From contig CAKZHE010000097.1 in NCBI GenBank assembly GCA_936920195.1, positions 1 through 64,000 of the forward strand: a stretch of 64,000 nt of DNA. The letters run 5' to 3'. Shown one piece after another: positions 29,501-39,278 of the stretch. Made by a program: the position numbers and the translations under genes. The notes under the pieces were generated by a model. That model was not told where the DNA came from, made no database searches, and saw only the letters and a list, made by a program, of their open reading frames with translations. The stretch's first letter is position 1. Each line of letters begins with the position of its first letter. The DNA is from an uncultured cyanobacterium (GTDB taxonomy: Bacteria; Cyanobacteriota; Cyanobacteriia; Cyanobacteriales; FACHB-T130).

Positions 29501-31780
29501 ATGATAGAAGAAATAGAGGAATCGCTCAATGATGTTTATCAGGAAGCATTAATATTGCAGCACCAGCAAGATTTTGTTGGTGCTGAACGAAAGTACAAAT
29601 ATTTTTTGCATCGCCAACCGGAACACGCAGAAGCTTGGTTAAATTTAGGGTTGTTGTATTATCAAGTTCAAAATTATCAGGATGCCAAAACTGCAATTCA
29701 AAATTCTTTAGAGCTTGATGATTCTCAAGCTTTTGCCTATTATATTTTAGGATTAATTTTAGAAAAAGCCAATATATTTGCAGAGGCAATTTTAGCTTAT
29801 GAGATGGCGATCGCCCTCGAATTAAACCTGATTGATGCCTATAATAATCTTGGTAATTTGCTGAAACAACTAGGCGATCTAGACCGGGCAGAAGAGGTTT
29901 ATAATGAAGCGATCGCTGTCCAACCAGAACATTTTGGTAGCTATATAAATTTAGGAAATTTGTTCTTAGAACAGAATCAAGTCCCAAAAGCGATCGCTCT
30001 TTTTGAAGCGGGATTAAATTTCAATCCAACTCATCCAGATCTCCTCAACAATCTAGAATTTGCTCGCCAAGCTCAAGAAAATCCGGCTCAGTTTTTACTA
30101 GATTTTGGCAATCATTTTTACGAACAAGGAAAATATGTCGAGGCGAGCGAGCGGTATCAGCAATCCTTCGCGATGCAACCGGGGGATAGTGAAGCTTATT
30201 ATCGTCTCAGCGAATGCTGGCGAAATTTAAGAAAACCCGATCTTGCTCTCAGTGCTTTGCAAGCTGGAGTTAGCGCCCATCCGGAATCTGGAAAACTACA
30301 TTTTTTGACAATTGTTCGCCTCCGACAGCAAGGGCGTACCCCAGAAGCATTATTAGCGGCGGAAAAAGCGGCAAAATTAATTCCCAATGAATATGTTTTT
30401 CAAATTCTGGAAAAATTAATGCTCCCCAGCATTTATGATACTCCAGCAGAAATTGATTTTTATCGTCCTAGATTTATTGATGGCTTGCAAAAGTTGATTG
30501 CTCAAACTTCCCTAGAAACCCCAGCCGAAAGGCAAGAAGCTCTGCAAGGAATTAGTTTGGTGACTAATTTTTACTTGGCTTACCAAGCTCAAAATGATGT
30601 GGATTTGCAACGGCAATATGGTAACTTAGCCCATCGGATTGTGGCAGCTAATTATCCTGATTGGGTGCAACCTTTGCCTATGCCACCTCTCTCGGAAAGT
30701 GGTAAAATTCGGGTTGGTTATGTTTCTGCCTATTTGCATTCCTATAGCGGCACGCTGTGGTTGACGGGGTGGTTAAAATACTGCGATCGCCAACTGTTTG
30801 AAATTTACTGTTACTACACTGGTTATGAGCCAGATCCGATTACCCAGGAATTTCAAAGATATAGCGATAAATTTTATCATATTCCCGGCAATTTACCCGC
30901 CGTTGCTCCCCAAATTCTCGCCGATCAACTGCACATTTTAGTTTTTCCGGAAATTGGCATGGATGCCCCAACCATTCCTTTAGCTAGTTTGCGCCTTGCT
31001 CCGGTGCAATGTGTCGCTTGGGGACATCCAGTGACTACGGGATTACCTACAATTGATTACTTTTTGTCGAGCGAGTTGATGGAAGGGGAAAATGCTCAAG
31101 CGCACTATTCAGAAAAGTTGATTCGCCTAGCAAATATTGGCGTGGCTTATCCTAAACCAGTGATTCCAGCCATTACTAAAACCCGCGCTGATTTTGAATT
31201 ACCAGCCGATGCGGTAATTTATTTGTGCTGTCAAGCGCCATTTAAATATTTGCCCCAGTATGACCAAATTTTTCCCGCCATTGCCCAACAAGTACCAAAG
31301 GCTCGATTCTTATTTTTGCGCGGAGAACTGCTAAAATCTCGATTGGATCGCGCCTTTGCTGCGGTAGGATTAAATAGTGCTGACTATTGCATTTTCCGTT
31401 ATTTAGCCGAAAGGTATGACTACTTAGCTGTCAATTTACTTTCAGACGTTTTTCTGGATACAATTACTTGGTCTGGGGGCAATACCGCTCTAGAAGCGAT
31501 CGCCTGCAATTTACCCATTGTCACCTGTACGGGGGAATTTATGCGGGGAAGGCACTCAGATAGTTTTCTGAAAATGATCGGAGTGACTGCCACTATTGCC
31601 AAAAATGTCCCAGAATATGTCGAAATTGCGGTAAAGTTAGGATTAGCCTCAGATTGGCGACAAGCGATCGCTCAAGAGATCGCGGAACGTCAACATTATC
31701 TTTATGACGATCAAACTTGTGTAAGATCGGTGGAAGCTTTCTATCAACAGGTTGTCCAAGCAGGTTGGCAGCAGGGGTAA
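29501..31780 (+). CDS. TPR protein with SPINDLY-type O-GlcNAc transferase-like domain
   Basis: 759 residues. At least seven TPR repeats fill residues 10-300 (AEAWLNLGLLYYQVQNYQDA, AYNNLGNLLKQLGDLDRAEE). The C-terminal half begins IRVGYVSAYLHSYSG, a SPY/OGT-like start, and has APVQCVAWGHPVTTGLPTIDYFLSS, FLDTITWSGGNTALEAIACNLPIV and VTCTGEFMRGRHS. By family it transfers a sugar from a nucleotide sugar to protein Ser/Thr or another acceptor; the substrate is unknown. It is followed two bases later by glcD. Confidence 0.88.
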   Translation: MIEEIEESLNDVYQEALILQHQQDFVGAERKYKYFLHRQPEHAEAWLNLGLLYYQVQNYQDAKTAIQNSLELDDSQAFAYYILGLILEKANIFAEAILAYEMAIALELNLIDAYNNLGNLLKQLGDLDRAEEVYNEAIAVQPEHFGSYINLGNLFLEQNQVPKAIALFEAGLNFNPTHPDLLNNLEFARQAQENPAQFLLDFGNHFYEQGKYVEASERYQQSFAMQPGDSEAYYRLSECWRNLRKPDLALSALQAGVSAHPESGKLHFLTIVRLRQQGRTPEALLAAEKAAKLIPNEYVFQILEKLMLPSIYDTPAEIDFYRPRFIDGLQKLIAQTSLETPAERQEALQGISLVTNFYLAYQAQNDVDLQRQYGNLAHRIVAANYPDWVQPLPMPPLSESGKIRVGYVSAYLHSYSGTLWLTGWLKYCDRQLFEIYCYYTGYEPDPITQEFQRYSDKFYHIPGNLPAVAPQILADQLHILVFPEIGMDAPTIPLASLRLAPVQCVAWGHPVTTGLPTIDYFLSSELMEGENAQAHYSEKLIRLANIGVAYPKPVIPAITKTRADFELPADAVIYLCCQAPFKYLPQYDQIFPAIAQQVPKARFLFLRGELLKSRLDRAFAAVGLNSADYCIFRYLAERYDYLAVNLLSDVFLDTITWSGGNTALEAIACNLPIVTCTGEFMRGRHSDSFLKMIGVTATIAKNVPEYVEIAVKLGLASDWRQAIAQEIAERQHYLYDDQTCVRSVEAFYQQVVQAGWQQG

Positions 31781-31781
31781 A

Positions 31782-33266
31782 ATGACAGTGGCGATCGCAA
31801 CAACAGATACTTTAAAGCGAAATTGGCAGCCAATTATTCAAGCCTTGGAAGCAGCAATTGGCAAAAAAGGCGTTGTCCAAAAACGGGAAGAATTGTTAAC
31901 CTACGAATGTGATGGCCTAACCAGTTATCGCCAAACTCCCGCCTTGGCAGTATTACCTAAGACTACCGCAGAAGTGGCAGCAGTGGTGAAAATATGCGAT
32001 CGCTTTCAAGTGCCTTGGGTGGCGCGGGGTTCGGGTACAGGACTTTCTGGCGGCGCGTTGCCAGTGGAAAACTGCGTTCTCATCGTCACCGCCTTAATGC
32101 GGAAAATCCTCAAAATTGACTTAGAAAATCAATTGGCAGTCGTGCAACCAGGGGTAATTAATAACTGGGTAACTCAAGCCGTCAGCGGAGCCGGATTTTA
32201 TTATGCTCCCGATCCTTCCAGTCAAAGTGTTTGTTCCATTGGTGGTAACATTGCAGAAAATTCCGGCGGCGTTCATTGTCTGAAATATGGAGTGACAGTT
32301 AATCACGTTTTAGGCTTAAAATTAGTCTTACCCGATGGTTCCATTGTGGATGTCGGCGGACAAATTCCCGAAATGCCCGGTTATGATTTAACCGGATTAT
32401 TTGTTGGCTCCGAAGGCACTTTAGGCATTGCCACCGAAATCACCCTCAGAATTCTCAAGTCTGCTGAATCAATTTGCGTTCTCCTCGCCGATTTTACCAG
32501 TATTGAAGCGGCTGGCGATTCCGTCGCCGATATTATTAGTAACGGCATTATTCCCGGCGGCATGGAAATCATGGACAACCTCAGCATCAATGCTGTGGAA
32601 GATGTGGTGGCAACAGGTTGTTATCCCAGAGATGCCGCCGCCATCCTATTAGTCGAAATTGATGGGTTGGCAGCGGAAGTAGAAGTTAATAAGCAACGAG
32701 TTGCCGAAATTTGTACTAGGAATGGGGCGAGAAGTATTACTACTGCCAGCGACCCCGAAACTAGATTAAAATTATGGAAAGGGCGTAAAGCTGCCTTTGC
32801 TGCGGCGGGTCATCTCAGTCCAGATTATTATGTTCAAGATGGGGTAATTCCCCGCGCTCAAATGCGGTTTGTTTTGGGAGAAATTGAAGTCCTCAGTCAA
32901 AAATATGGCTATAAAATTGCCAATGTCTTCCATGCTGGCGACGGCAATTTACACCCACTGATTCTCTACGATAACTCTGTTCCTGGAGCTTTGGCAGAAG
33001 TGGAAGAATTAGGCGGGGAAATTCTGAAACTGTGCGTCAAAGTGGGAGGAAGTATTTCTGGAGAACATGGCATTGGTGCAGACAAAAAGTGTTATATGCC
33101 CGAAATGTTTTCTGAAACAGATTTGGAAACTATGCAATGGGTAAAGCAAGTTTTCAACCCCAAGGGTTTAGCCAATCCGGGAAAAATATTTCCCACTCCT
33201 AAAACCTGTGGAGAAGCGGTGCGGGAGCAGGCAGCAAAACACTTTACGGCGGTGGAAAGGTTTTAA
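31782..33266 (+). CDS. glcD: Glycolate oxidase/dehydrogenase subunit GlcD (FAD-linked)
   Basis: About 494 residues. The FAD-binding domain has VPWVARGSGTGLSGGALP, ICSIGGNIAENSGGVHCLKYG-type glycine-rich segments and LFVGSEGTLGI. The C-terminal FAD-oxidase domain has NVFHAGDGNLHP and GGSISGEHGIGADKK. It oxidises glycolate, the photorespiration product, to glyoxylate. The ATG two bases after the previous stop was chosen over an in-frame codon inside the TPR gene. GlcE and GlcF partners are not adjacent. Confidence 0.9.
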   Translation: MTVAIATTDTLKRNWQPIIQALEAAIGKKGVVQKREELLTYECDGLTSYRQTPALAVLPKTTAEVAAVVKICDRFQVPWVARGSGTGLSGGALPVENCVLIVTALMRKILKIDLENQLAVVQPGVINNWVTQAVSGAGFYYAPDPSSQSVCSIGGNIAENSGGVHCLKYGVTVNHVLGLKLVLPDGSIVDVGGQIPEMPGYDLTGLFVGSEGTLGIATEITLRILKSAESICVLLADFTSIEAAGDSVADIISNGIIPGGMEIMDNLSINAVEDVVATGCYPRDAAAILLVEIDGLAAEVEVNKQRVAEICTRNGARSITTASDPETRLKLWKGRKAAFAAAGHLSPDYYVQDGVIPRAQMRFVLGEIEVLSQKYGYKIANVFHAGDGNLHPLILYDNSVPGALAEVEELGGEILKLCVKVGGSISGEHGIGADKKCYMPEMFSETDLETMQWVKQVFNPKGLANPGKIFPTPKTCGEAVREQAAKHFTAVERF

Positions 33267-33287
33267 AAAACTAAAAACTCAAAAATT

Positions 33288-33548
33288 ATGGCTCGATATA
33301 CTCCCTATAACATCCAATTACAGATTACCCGAATGTTTCAATCAGGGCAATCTTTCTTTGCGGCGATTAAAGTCCAAGATTGGCTGAAAGAACGTCAAGA
33401 AGATCCTACAGCCTATGATATTATCTTTCATCAAAAGCCTGCGGCTCCTGGTTCTAATCAAATCATTGCCGTGGAGATTGAACTGCGGCGTAAAGATGGC
33501 AAACCTGTAGAAGAATGGTTGCTGCAAGAATTGAATAATCAAAGTTAA
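33288..33548 (+). CDS. Hypothetical cyanobacterial protein, 86 aa
   Basis: A small soluble protein (YNIQLQITRMFQSGQSFFAAIKVQDWL, then AVEIELRRKDGKPVEEWLL). It follows glcD by 21 bases. No known domain. It overlaps the convergent RES gene by four bases. Confidence 0.6.
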   Translation: MARYTPYNIQLQITRMFQSGQSFFAAIKVQDWLKERQEDPTAYDIIFHQKPAAPGSNQIIAVEIELRRKDGKPVEEWLLQELNNQS

Positions 33549-34099
33549 ATAGGTCGAACAAAACTGTTGGGTTTTAGCCTATCTGGAAAAATAACTAGAT
33601 TGTAAGCCTGTGGGTTTTCTTCTAGAGCAACGGCAGAGGGTACTTTCAAGGCTTCAATTGTTTGAATATTATACGCTGCTGCCCCAAGTAATTGAGTTGG
33701 AGCTTGTTGGTTTTCTGCCTGCATAGGTCGCCATAATCCAGTCAATTCCTGTAAATTTGTTCCTAAAGCTTGTTGAATAGCAGAATTAGTCAGGTCTAAA
33801 ACTGATTCGAGCCGATATTCAATCTCAAGCATGATGCGGGGAGGTCCTTGCACTTGAATAAGTTCTGAACTGATTTGAAATAATGCTCTCACTTCCAAAT
33901 TCGCAGTTAACTCACTGTCAGCTAAATAAAGTGCCTCAAATTGTTCTTTTAGATTATATCTACCACCACAAATAAAAGAACCAATAGCAGACAAGGGATC
34001 TTGAGCAAATTCCGTTCTAATGGAGCGAAAGCCAGTACCTTCTATAATTATGGTAGTTAGTCGAGGTAAAACAGCATTAAGCTGAGGGCTAGGCAGCAT
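33545..34099 (-). CDS. RES-domain toxin
   Basis: 184 residues matching the RES pattern: FRSIRTEFAQDPLSAIGSFICGGRYN, EALYLADSELTANLEVRALF, then YNIQTIEALKVPSAVALEEN and NLVIFPDRL. RES toxins degrade or modify NAD+ (ADP-ribosyltransferase-related fold) and are neutralised by an Xre/MbcA-type antitoxin, encoded here 112 bases upstream. The Arg, Tyr and Glu positions expected for catalysis appear present. Confidence 0.85.
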   Translation of the reverse strand: MLPSPQLNAVLPRLTTIIIEGTGFRSIRTEFAQDPLSAIGSFICGGRYNLKEQFEALYLADSELTANLEVRALFQISSELIQVQGPPRIMLEIEYRLESVLDLTNSAIQQALGTNLQELTGLWRPMQAENQQAPTQLLGAAAYNIQTIEALKVPSAVALEENPQAYNLVIFPDRLKPNSFVRPI

Positions 34100-34211
34100 T
34101 CTGATAATAGAAGTTGTTGATTAAAAAAATAATTGAGGTTAAAGATTTTTCCGGTTAACCTCAATCATTTGTGTTGCCAGAATCTCTTTGGTGAACCATT
34201 AGCGATCAGCT

Positions 34212-34571
34212 TTAAATAGGTTGACCAGTGTTCATTGCATGAACTAATTCTTCAACAACTTCAATCTTCCCTTCTAGTAAGTAAGAAAGAGCAGTACGCC
34301 CTCCAAGTTGAGGATTGGGAGAACGCAGCCAAATTTGGACATAATCCATCGATCCATCTAATAGTTCGCGCAATTCTGTCACTACCCGATCAAGTCTTTT
34401 TTGGTTTTCTTTAAGTTTGCCCTGGTGGAGTTTGGATGGCATAGAAGTTTTTTGGTAACAATTTGGAATATGCGAGATAACCTGATCTATTTCTTCTTTT
34501 GAAAACCCTGGAATCTCATCTAAACCAGAAAAAGGAAGAATTTGAGTGTCATCTCGTGATTTAAGAGCCAT
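34212..34571 (-). CDS. Xre/MbcA/ParS-type antitoxin
   Basis: 119 residues. The C-terminal toxin-binding domain (YVQIWLRSPNPQLGGRTALSYL, LEGKIEVVEELVHAMNTGQ) is typical of antitoxins paired with RES toxins. The N-terminal region is less clearly an HTH. It lies upstream of the toxin on the same strand, the usual order. Confidence 0.85.
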   Translation of the reverse strand: MALKSRDDTQILPFSGLDEIPGFSKEEIDQVISHIPNCYQKTSMPSKLHQGKLKENQKRLDRVVTELRELLDGSMDYVQIWLRSPNPQLGGRTALSYLLEGKIEVVEELVHAMNTGQPI

Positions 34572-35283
34572 AACTGATTCCTTATGAATGCTAAGGCAGC
34601 ATTATCATTAATGAAGGTTTTTCGCCATATAGCGAAGCCAATAATGAGACTTAAGTCATGTTTATGCAAGACCAGATCATTTTTTGGCCTTTTATACTAT
34701 ATCCTTTTGACTGCATTTATGTCAATATTTTTACGCAAACTTTGAATTTGTACGCTATATGTGGTGTGTCATTGGGATTAAATCCCACTAAATCTAGCGA
34801 CATGGCATAATTTTTGGTCAAGATCAAATTACAAAATGTTACTAGATTATTACTAAAATATCGTTGTCAGCGGCGATTCCCTAGGCGGAACATGGAGTTA
34901 AAAAATCTGGGAAAGTCTTGACAAGCAACTTCAAACTCCCTAAGCTAGTTTATTGAAAATAACTTGCATTAACTTTGACTGGTTGTCATACCAGTCAGTA
35001 CCTAAGCAGTAGCAACTGTCAGCGAGCCAAAGAAAATCCTGTCAATGGCGATGGGACTAGCAGTCATGCTCAATTTTCTGGCTCGTATCAGTCCTATTGC
35101 CAGCACTCTATTGAATTATCCAGCCCCAAGAAAGGCTAGTTTACGCTAAACTAATTGAGAAATACTAGCAATACAGTTTTTTCTGATAAACTTTCCTAAG
35201 ACCTTGGGTTTGTTGGACAATGGAGACAAGTTATTTGATAATGATTATCGTTCCTGTTTGTTGGTGTGAGAATTAAGTAGAAA
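34572..35283. other. 712-bp intergenic region before the porin gene
   Basis: No coding frame is supported. The right part holds the porin promoter region with a Fur-like site. The rest is AT-rich, without recognised repeats. Confidence 0.6.
35236..35254 (+). promoter_or_regulatory. Fur-box-like site upstream of the porin gene
   Basis: TGATAATGATTATCGTTC lies about 30 bases before the porin ATG and resembles the Fur consensus GATAATGATAATCATTATC. Repression by iron-loaded Fur would make the porin iron-starvation induced. Confidence 0.6.
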
Positions 35284-36921
35284 ATGTTGAAAATCCTTGA
35301 CCTATGCCTGAAATTAGGTGCTACCACCCTGGGTATAATCTGGGCAGCTAGTAGCGCGATCGCCTCTGAGCCACCTGTCGCCCCTCAACCCACCACTTTA
35401 GAGCCAATTAATCTCTACAATGGCGCTGAGAGCGAAGATCCGATGGAACAAGTCTCCAACGTCTCCCAATTAACTGATGTGAACCCAGGGGATTGGGCTT
35501 ACGAATCCTTGAGAGCATTAGTTGAGCGCTATGGCTGTATTTCCGGCTATCCCGACAGCTTATTTCGCGGCAACCGCAGCCTATCTCGTTATGAATTTGC
35601 CGCTGGTGTCAATACCTGTCTCAAGCAAATTGAAAAGTTGTTAGTTGATACCTCAAATGTTGCCACTCGCCAAGATTTAGAATCATTGCAACGGCTCACA
35701 CAGGAATTTCAGGCCGAAATTTCTAGTCTCCGAGCTAGAGTAGATAACCTAGAAACCCGCACCGAATTTCTAGAAAACCATCAATTTTCCACCACTACTA
35801 AACTCAACGGTGAAGTTGTAGTAGCCCTGACGGGAATTGCTACGGGACAGGGACCGCAAAGTAGTAATACAATTCCCTTTGGTAATAGTCGAGAAATTCC
35901 TCGCAATACCGTCTTGGCAGCACGAACTCGCTTAAACTTTGATACCAGCTTTACTGGAGAAGATTTACTTCGTACTCGACTGCAATCAACTAATTTGGAT
36001 GCCTATTCTGCCAATACTACTTTAGTCCCAGAAGGAGATTTGCGGTTTGGGGCGGGAGCCTTTGGTACAGGGAGTAACCAAGTGGTCATTGATGCTCTTT
36101 TTTACAGCTTTCCCTTGGGAAAAAATACATCTGTGGTGTTAGAAGCCAATGCCGGAGCCAGCGACGATTTTGCCGCTACCATCAATCCCTTTATTGATGG
36201 GGATGGTGGTAGCGGTGCTTTGACTAACTTTGCTACCCGCAACCCAATTTATTATTACGCTAGTGGTTCGGGATTGGCAATTAATCACAAATTTGGCAAT
36301 AGTGCCGAACTCAGTTTAGGCTATCTTGCCCCCAATGGGGCTAATCCTCTGACTAGCAACGGGTTGTTTAATGGAGCCTATGGCGCGATCGCTCAACTAC
36401 TTTTCAAACCCAGCGAAAAGTTTAATTTGGGCTTTTACTACCTGAATGCTTACAACACCGATAATGGGACAGGTAGTCTGAATACGAACTTATTCCGCGC
36501 CACTAATTTACCAGTATCTACCAATTCCTATGGGGTAGGTGCTTCTTGGCAACTTAGTCCCCAATTTCTAATTAATGGTTGGGCGGGATATACCGCTGCG
36601 CGAGTGATTAATACTGGGGATGCGGATATTTGGAATTATGCGATCGCCCTGGCTTTTCCCGATCTTGGCAAGGAAGGTAATTTAGCCGGAATTGTAGTTG
36701 GGATGGAACCCAAATTAAGTGGTGTCAGCAGTTCTTTGACTACTGCTAAAGGTATTGGTAGAGATCCCGATACTTCATTGCATATCGAAGGTTTCTATCA
36801 ATATAAAGTTTCCGACAACGTAGCCATTACACCTGCCTTAGTGTGGTTAACAGCACCAAATCACGACGAACGCAACAGTGATATTGTCATTGGCACAATC
36901 AGGACTACGTTTACATTTTAG
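35284..36921 (+). CDS. Iron-uptake porin, SLH plus OprB-type barrel
   Basis: 545 residues. A signal peptide (1-27, ending SAIASE) is followed by an SLH domain near 60-115 (LTDVNPGDWAYESLRALVERYG, GNRSLSRYEFAAGVNTCL) that anchors to peptidoglycan. A coiled coil (125-160) and an OprB-type beta-barrel ending in Phe (TIRTTFTF) follow. This architecture is the common cyanobacterial outer-membrane porin, several members of which serve iron uptake. The Fur-like site supports that role. Confidence 0.88.
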   Translation: MLKILDLCLKLGATTLGIIWAASSAIASEPPVAPQPTTLEPINLYNGAESEDPMEQVSNVSQLTDVNPGDWAYESLRALVERYGCISGYPDSLFRGNRSLSRYEFAAGVNTCLKQIEKLLVDTSNVATRQDLESLQRLTQEFQAEISSLRARVDNLETRTEFLENHQFSTTTKLNGEVVVALTGIATGQGPQSSNTIPFGNSREIPRNTVLAARTRLNFDTSFTGEDLLRTRLQSTNLDAYSANTTLVPEGDLRFGAGAFGTGSNQVVIDALFYSFPLGKNTSVVLEANAGASDDFAATINPFIDGDGGSGALTNFATRNPIYYYASGSGLAINHKFGNSAELSLGYLAPNGANPLTSNGLFNGAYGAIAQLLFKPSEKFNLGFYYLNAYNTDNGTGSLNTNLFRATNLPVSTNSYGVGASWQLSPQFLINGWAGYTAARVINTGDADIWNYAIALAFPDLGKEGNLAGIVVGMEPKLSGVSSSLTTAKGIGRDPDTSLHIEGFYQYKVSDNVAITPALVWLTAPNHDERNSDIVIGTIRTTFTF

Positions 36922-36967
36922 TTGATTCCCTCTACCCTTAAAACGGAGGTAACTTACCGCCTACCAG

Positions 36968-37004
36968 TTAACGGTGCGTTAGCGATAGCGTAACGCACCC
37001 TACT
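36968..37004. repeat. Interspersed GCGTTA-type palindrome
   Basis: GGTGCGTTAGCGATAGCGTA with its complement-rich right half, reading TAACGCACC. The same family is at about 43247-43290, 62785-62815 and 62996-63032. Confidence 0.75.
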
Positions 37005-37080
37005 ACTACCAGGGCTGTTTCATTCGTGAGGGAAAGAAAGTAAATAGGAGCAAAAGCCATGCTCAGTGCAAAAAGAGAAG

Positions 37081-38022
37081 TTAGCGCTCTTTGATTTGCA
37101 CATAGCGGTTGAGTAAATTCATCCCCCCAGCAATGCTGAGACTAATGGTTAAGTAAGTACCGATGAGCAGTAACATTACTTCTACGACTCGTCCAGTTTG
37201 ATTAAAGGTGGTAGAAGCGACAAAATAAACATCGGGATAGCCAATGGCACTGGCTAAACTGGAGTTTTTGGCTAGGTTTAAATATTGGCTAGTTAGGGGA
37301 GGAATAATTACTCGCAAGGCTTGGGGAAAGATAACTAAACGCATGGCTAGACTGGGTTTTAGTCCTAGCGATCGCGCCGCTTCCCATTGTCCCCTTGGTA
37401 CTGATTGTATCCCAGCGCGGACGATTTCGGCAATAAACGCCCCGGTATAACAAGTTAGTCCAATTAATAGCGCTCCAAATTCGGGAGAGAGAACAATTCC
37501 AAATATTTCTAGTCCATTACCTGTGAGGGAAATAAACCCGAATAATTGAATTTTTCCGGCGGTTTTGGCAGCACCGAGGAAAATTGCTAAATACCAAAAA
37601 AGTAATTGTACTAGCAGGGGAGTATTCCGGAAAGTTTCGACATAAATTAAGGAGAGATTCCGCACCAACCAGTTATCAGAAAGTCGGGCAATCCCCATAC
37701 TAACCCCGACAATAGTAGTCAGGATAATTCCCGCTACCATTACCCGCAAAGAGTTGAGCAAACCTAGTAATAAAGCCAGCAAATAAGAATCAGCGGGGGT
37801 GTAAGGAATGGGTTTTTCGCCAATTTCAAAAGATGCCTGCGATCGCAAAAAATCAAACCCTAGTTCAATCCCTCGTTGCTCCAAATTGTAGTCTAAATTA
37901 TCCCATAGGATCAGGATGGCGATCGCCAACAATCCCAACACGCCAATTTGCATCGCTATGCGCCAAAAGCGGACATCGCGCCAAAAGTTATTTTTCAGTT
38001 TAGAATTAGGATTAATGTTCAT
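37081..38022 (-). CDS. Polar amino-acid ABC transporter permease
   Basis: About 313 residues with multiple membrane segments and the typical HisM-type stretch GLLNSLRVMVAGIILTTIVG and EIVRAGIQSVPRGQWEAARSLGL (the EAA loop that contacts the ATPase). It resembles NatG-type permeases of cyanobacterial N-I/N-II systems. The start at 38022, five bases after the binding-protein gene, is preferred to an overlapping upstream ATG. No second permease or ATPase follows; the porin gene is next. Confidence 0.85.
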   Translation of the reverse strand: MNINPNSKLKNNFWRDVRFWRIAMQIGVLGLLAIAILILWDNLDYNLEQRGIELGFDFLRSQASFEIGEKPIPYTPADSYLLALLLGLLNSLRVMVAGIILTTIVGVSMGIARLSDNWLVRNLSLIYVETFRNTPLLVQLLFWYLAIFLGAAKTAGKIQLFGFISLTGNGLEIFGIVLSPEFGALLIGLTCYTGAFIAEIVRAGIQSVPRGQWEAARSLGLKPSLAMRLVIFPQALRVIIPPLTSQYLNLAKNSSLASAIGYPDVYFVASTTFNQTGRVVEVMLLLIGTYLTISLSIAGGMNLLNRYVQIKER

Positions 38023-38026
38023 GTGA

Positions 38027-39073
38027 TTACCGGAAAGGAGGAGAATACAGCAATCCACCCTTTGACCATTGATTATTCAACCCGCGTGGGAGGTTAAAAG
38101 ATGTTTTGCTACCGAGATTGCGATCGTAAACTTCTCCATAATTGCCCACGTGCTTGACAATGCGAACCGCAAAATCATTAGTTAAACCCATTCCCGTACC
38201 TAGTTCCCCTTCTGTTCCCAAAAAACGTTTAATTTCTGGGTTAGGATTACTCGCCATCTCACTCACATTCTGGGAAGTAATCCCCAATTCTTCTGCCCCA
38301 ATTAAACTATAAACGCTCCATTGCACCACATCATGCCATTTGGCATCGCCTTTAGCAACTGCTGGAGCCAAAGGTTCTTTAGAAATAACTGTATCTAAGA
38401 TTAAATGTTCCTCTGGTTTGGGGAGGGTACTGCGACGAGAAAGCAATTGGGAACGATCGGAAGTGACACCTTGACAGCGGCCTTCAACATAGGTAGCGTA
38501 GGCTATATTGATATCTTCAAATACCACCAATTTATAGGGAATATTCCGCTGCCGCATTTGATCGGAAAGATTTTGTTCGTTGGTTGTCCCAATCTGAGTA
38601 CAAATCGATTTATCTTTTAATTGTTCCAAAGATTTGATGCCGCTGTCTTTCCGCACCATGATCCCTTGACCATCATAAAAGACCACGGGAGCAAATTCTA
38701 GTCCCACACTTGTCCCCCGACTGAGAGTCCAACTGGTATTGCGACTCAAAAGGTCAATTTCCCCGGATTGCAAAGCGGTAAATCTTTCCTTGGCATTCAA
38801 TTTGCGAAATTCTACTGCATTGGGATTATCAAATACTGCTGCTGCCACGGCGCGGCAAACATCCACATCCAATCCAGCAAATTTGCCATCGGAACTCACA
38901 AAGCTAAATCCCGGCAGTTCTCCGCTAACTCCGCAAATTAGTTTCCCCCGCTGTTTAACGGTATCTAATCGACTAACAGTTTGTTTTCCGGCTTTTTCAG
39001 TTCGCTGCCGACAAGCTGCCAGAGGCAGAATTGCGAGCATCAAGGCTACTAGCAAAGAACTCCATTTACGCAT
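38027..39073 (-). CDS. Amino-acid ABC transporter substrate-binding lipoprotein
   Basis: 348 residues. A signal peptide with lipobox LAACRQ (Cys near 21) is followed by a family-3 solute-binding fold: GKLICGVSGELPGFSF, GLDVDVCRAVAAAVF, ERFTALQSGEIDLLSRNTSWT and CTQIGTTNEQNL. It captures polar or acidic amino acids for the permease encoded just downstream. It is similar to NatF/BztA-type proteins. Confidence 0.88.
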   Translation of the reverse strand: MRKWSSLLVALMLAILPLAACRQRTEKAGKQTVSRLDTVKQRGKLICGVSGELPGFSFVSSDGKFAGLDVDVCRAVAAAVFDNPNAVEFRKLNAKERFTALQSGEIDLLSRNTSWTLSRGTSVGLEFAPVVFYDGQGIMVRKDSGIKSLEQLKDKSICTQIGTTNEQNLSDQMRQRNIPYKLVVFEDINIAYATYVEGRCQGVTSDRSQLLSRRSTLPKPEEHLILDTVISKEPLAPAVAKGDAKWHDVVQWSVYSLIGAEELGITSQNVSEMASNPNPEIKRFLGTEGELGTGMGLTNDFAVRIVKHVGNYGEVYDRNLGSKTSFNLPRGLNNQWSKGGLLYSPPFR

Positions 39074-39278
39074 CAGTCACACCAGTTATCTAGTTAGGAA
39101 AAACAAATCAGTCTATTCTAACATAGTATAGAGGCTCTGCGATCGCCCAATAGACAAAACAATTGCCAATTGTTAGCATGAAACTATCAAATAATTTCTT
39201 GAAAAGAATGCGATCGCCGCCTGTCTCCAAGCCCGTGCAGAAAGGGGTTTCTCTCCAACACCCTGCTAATTCAACTTC

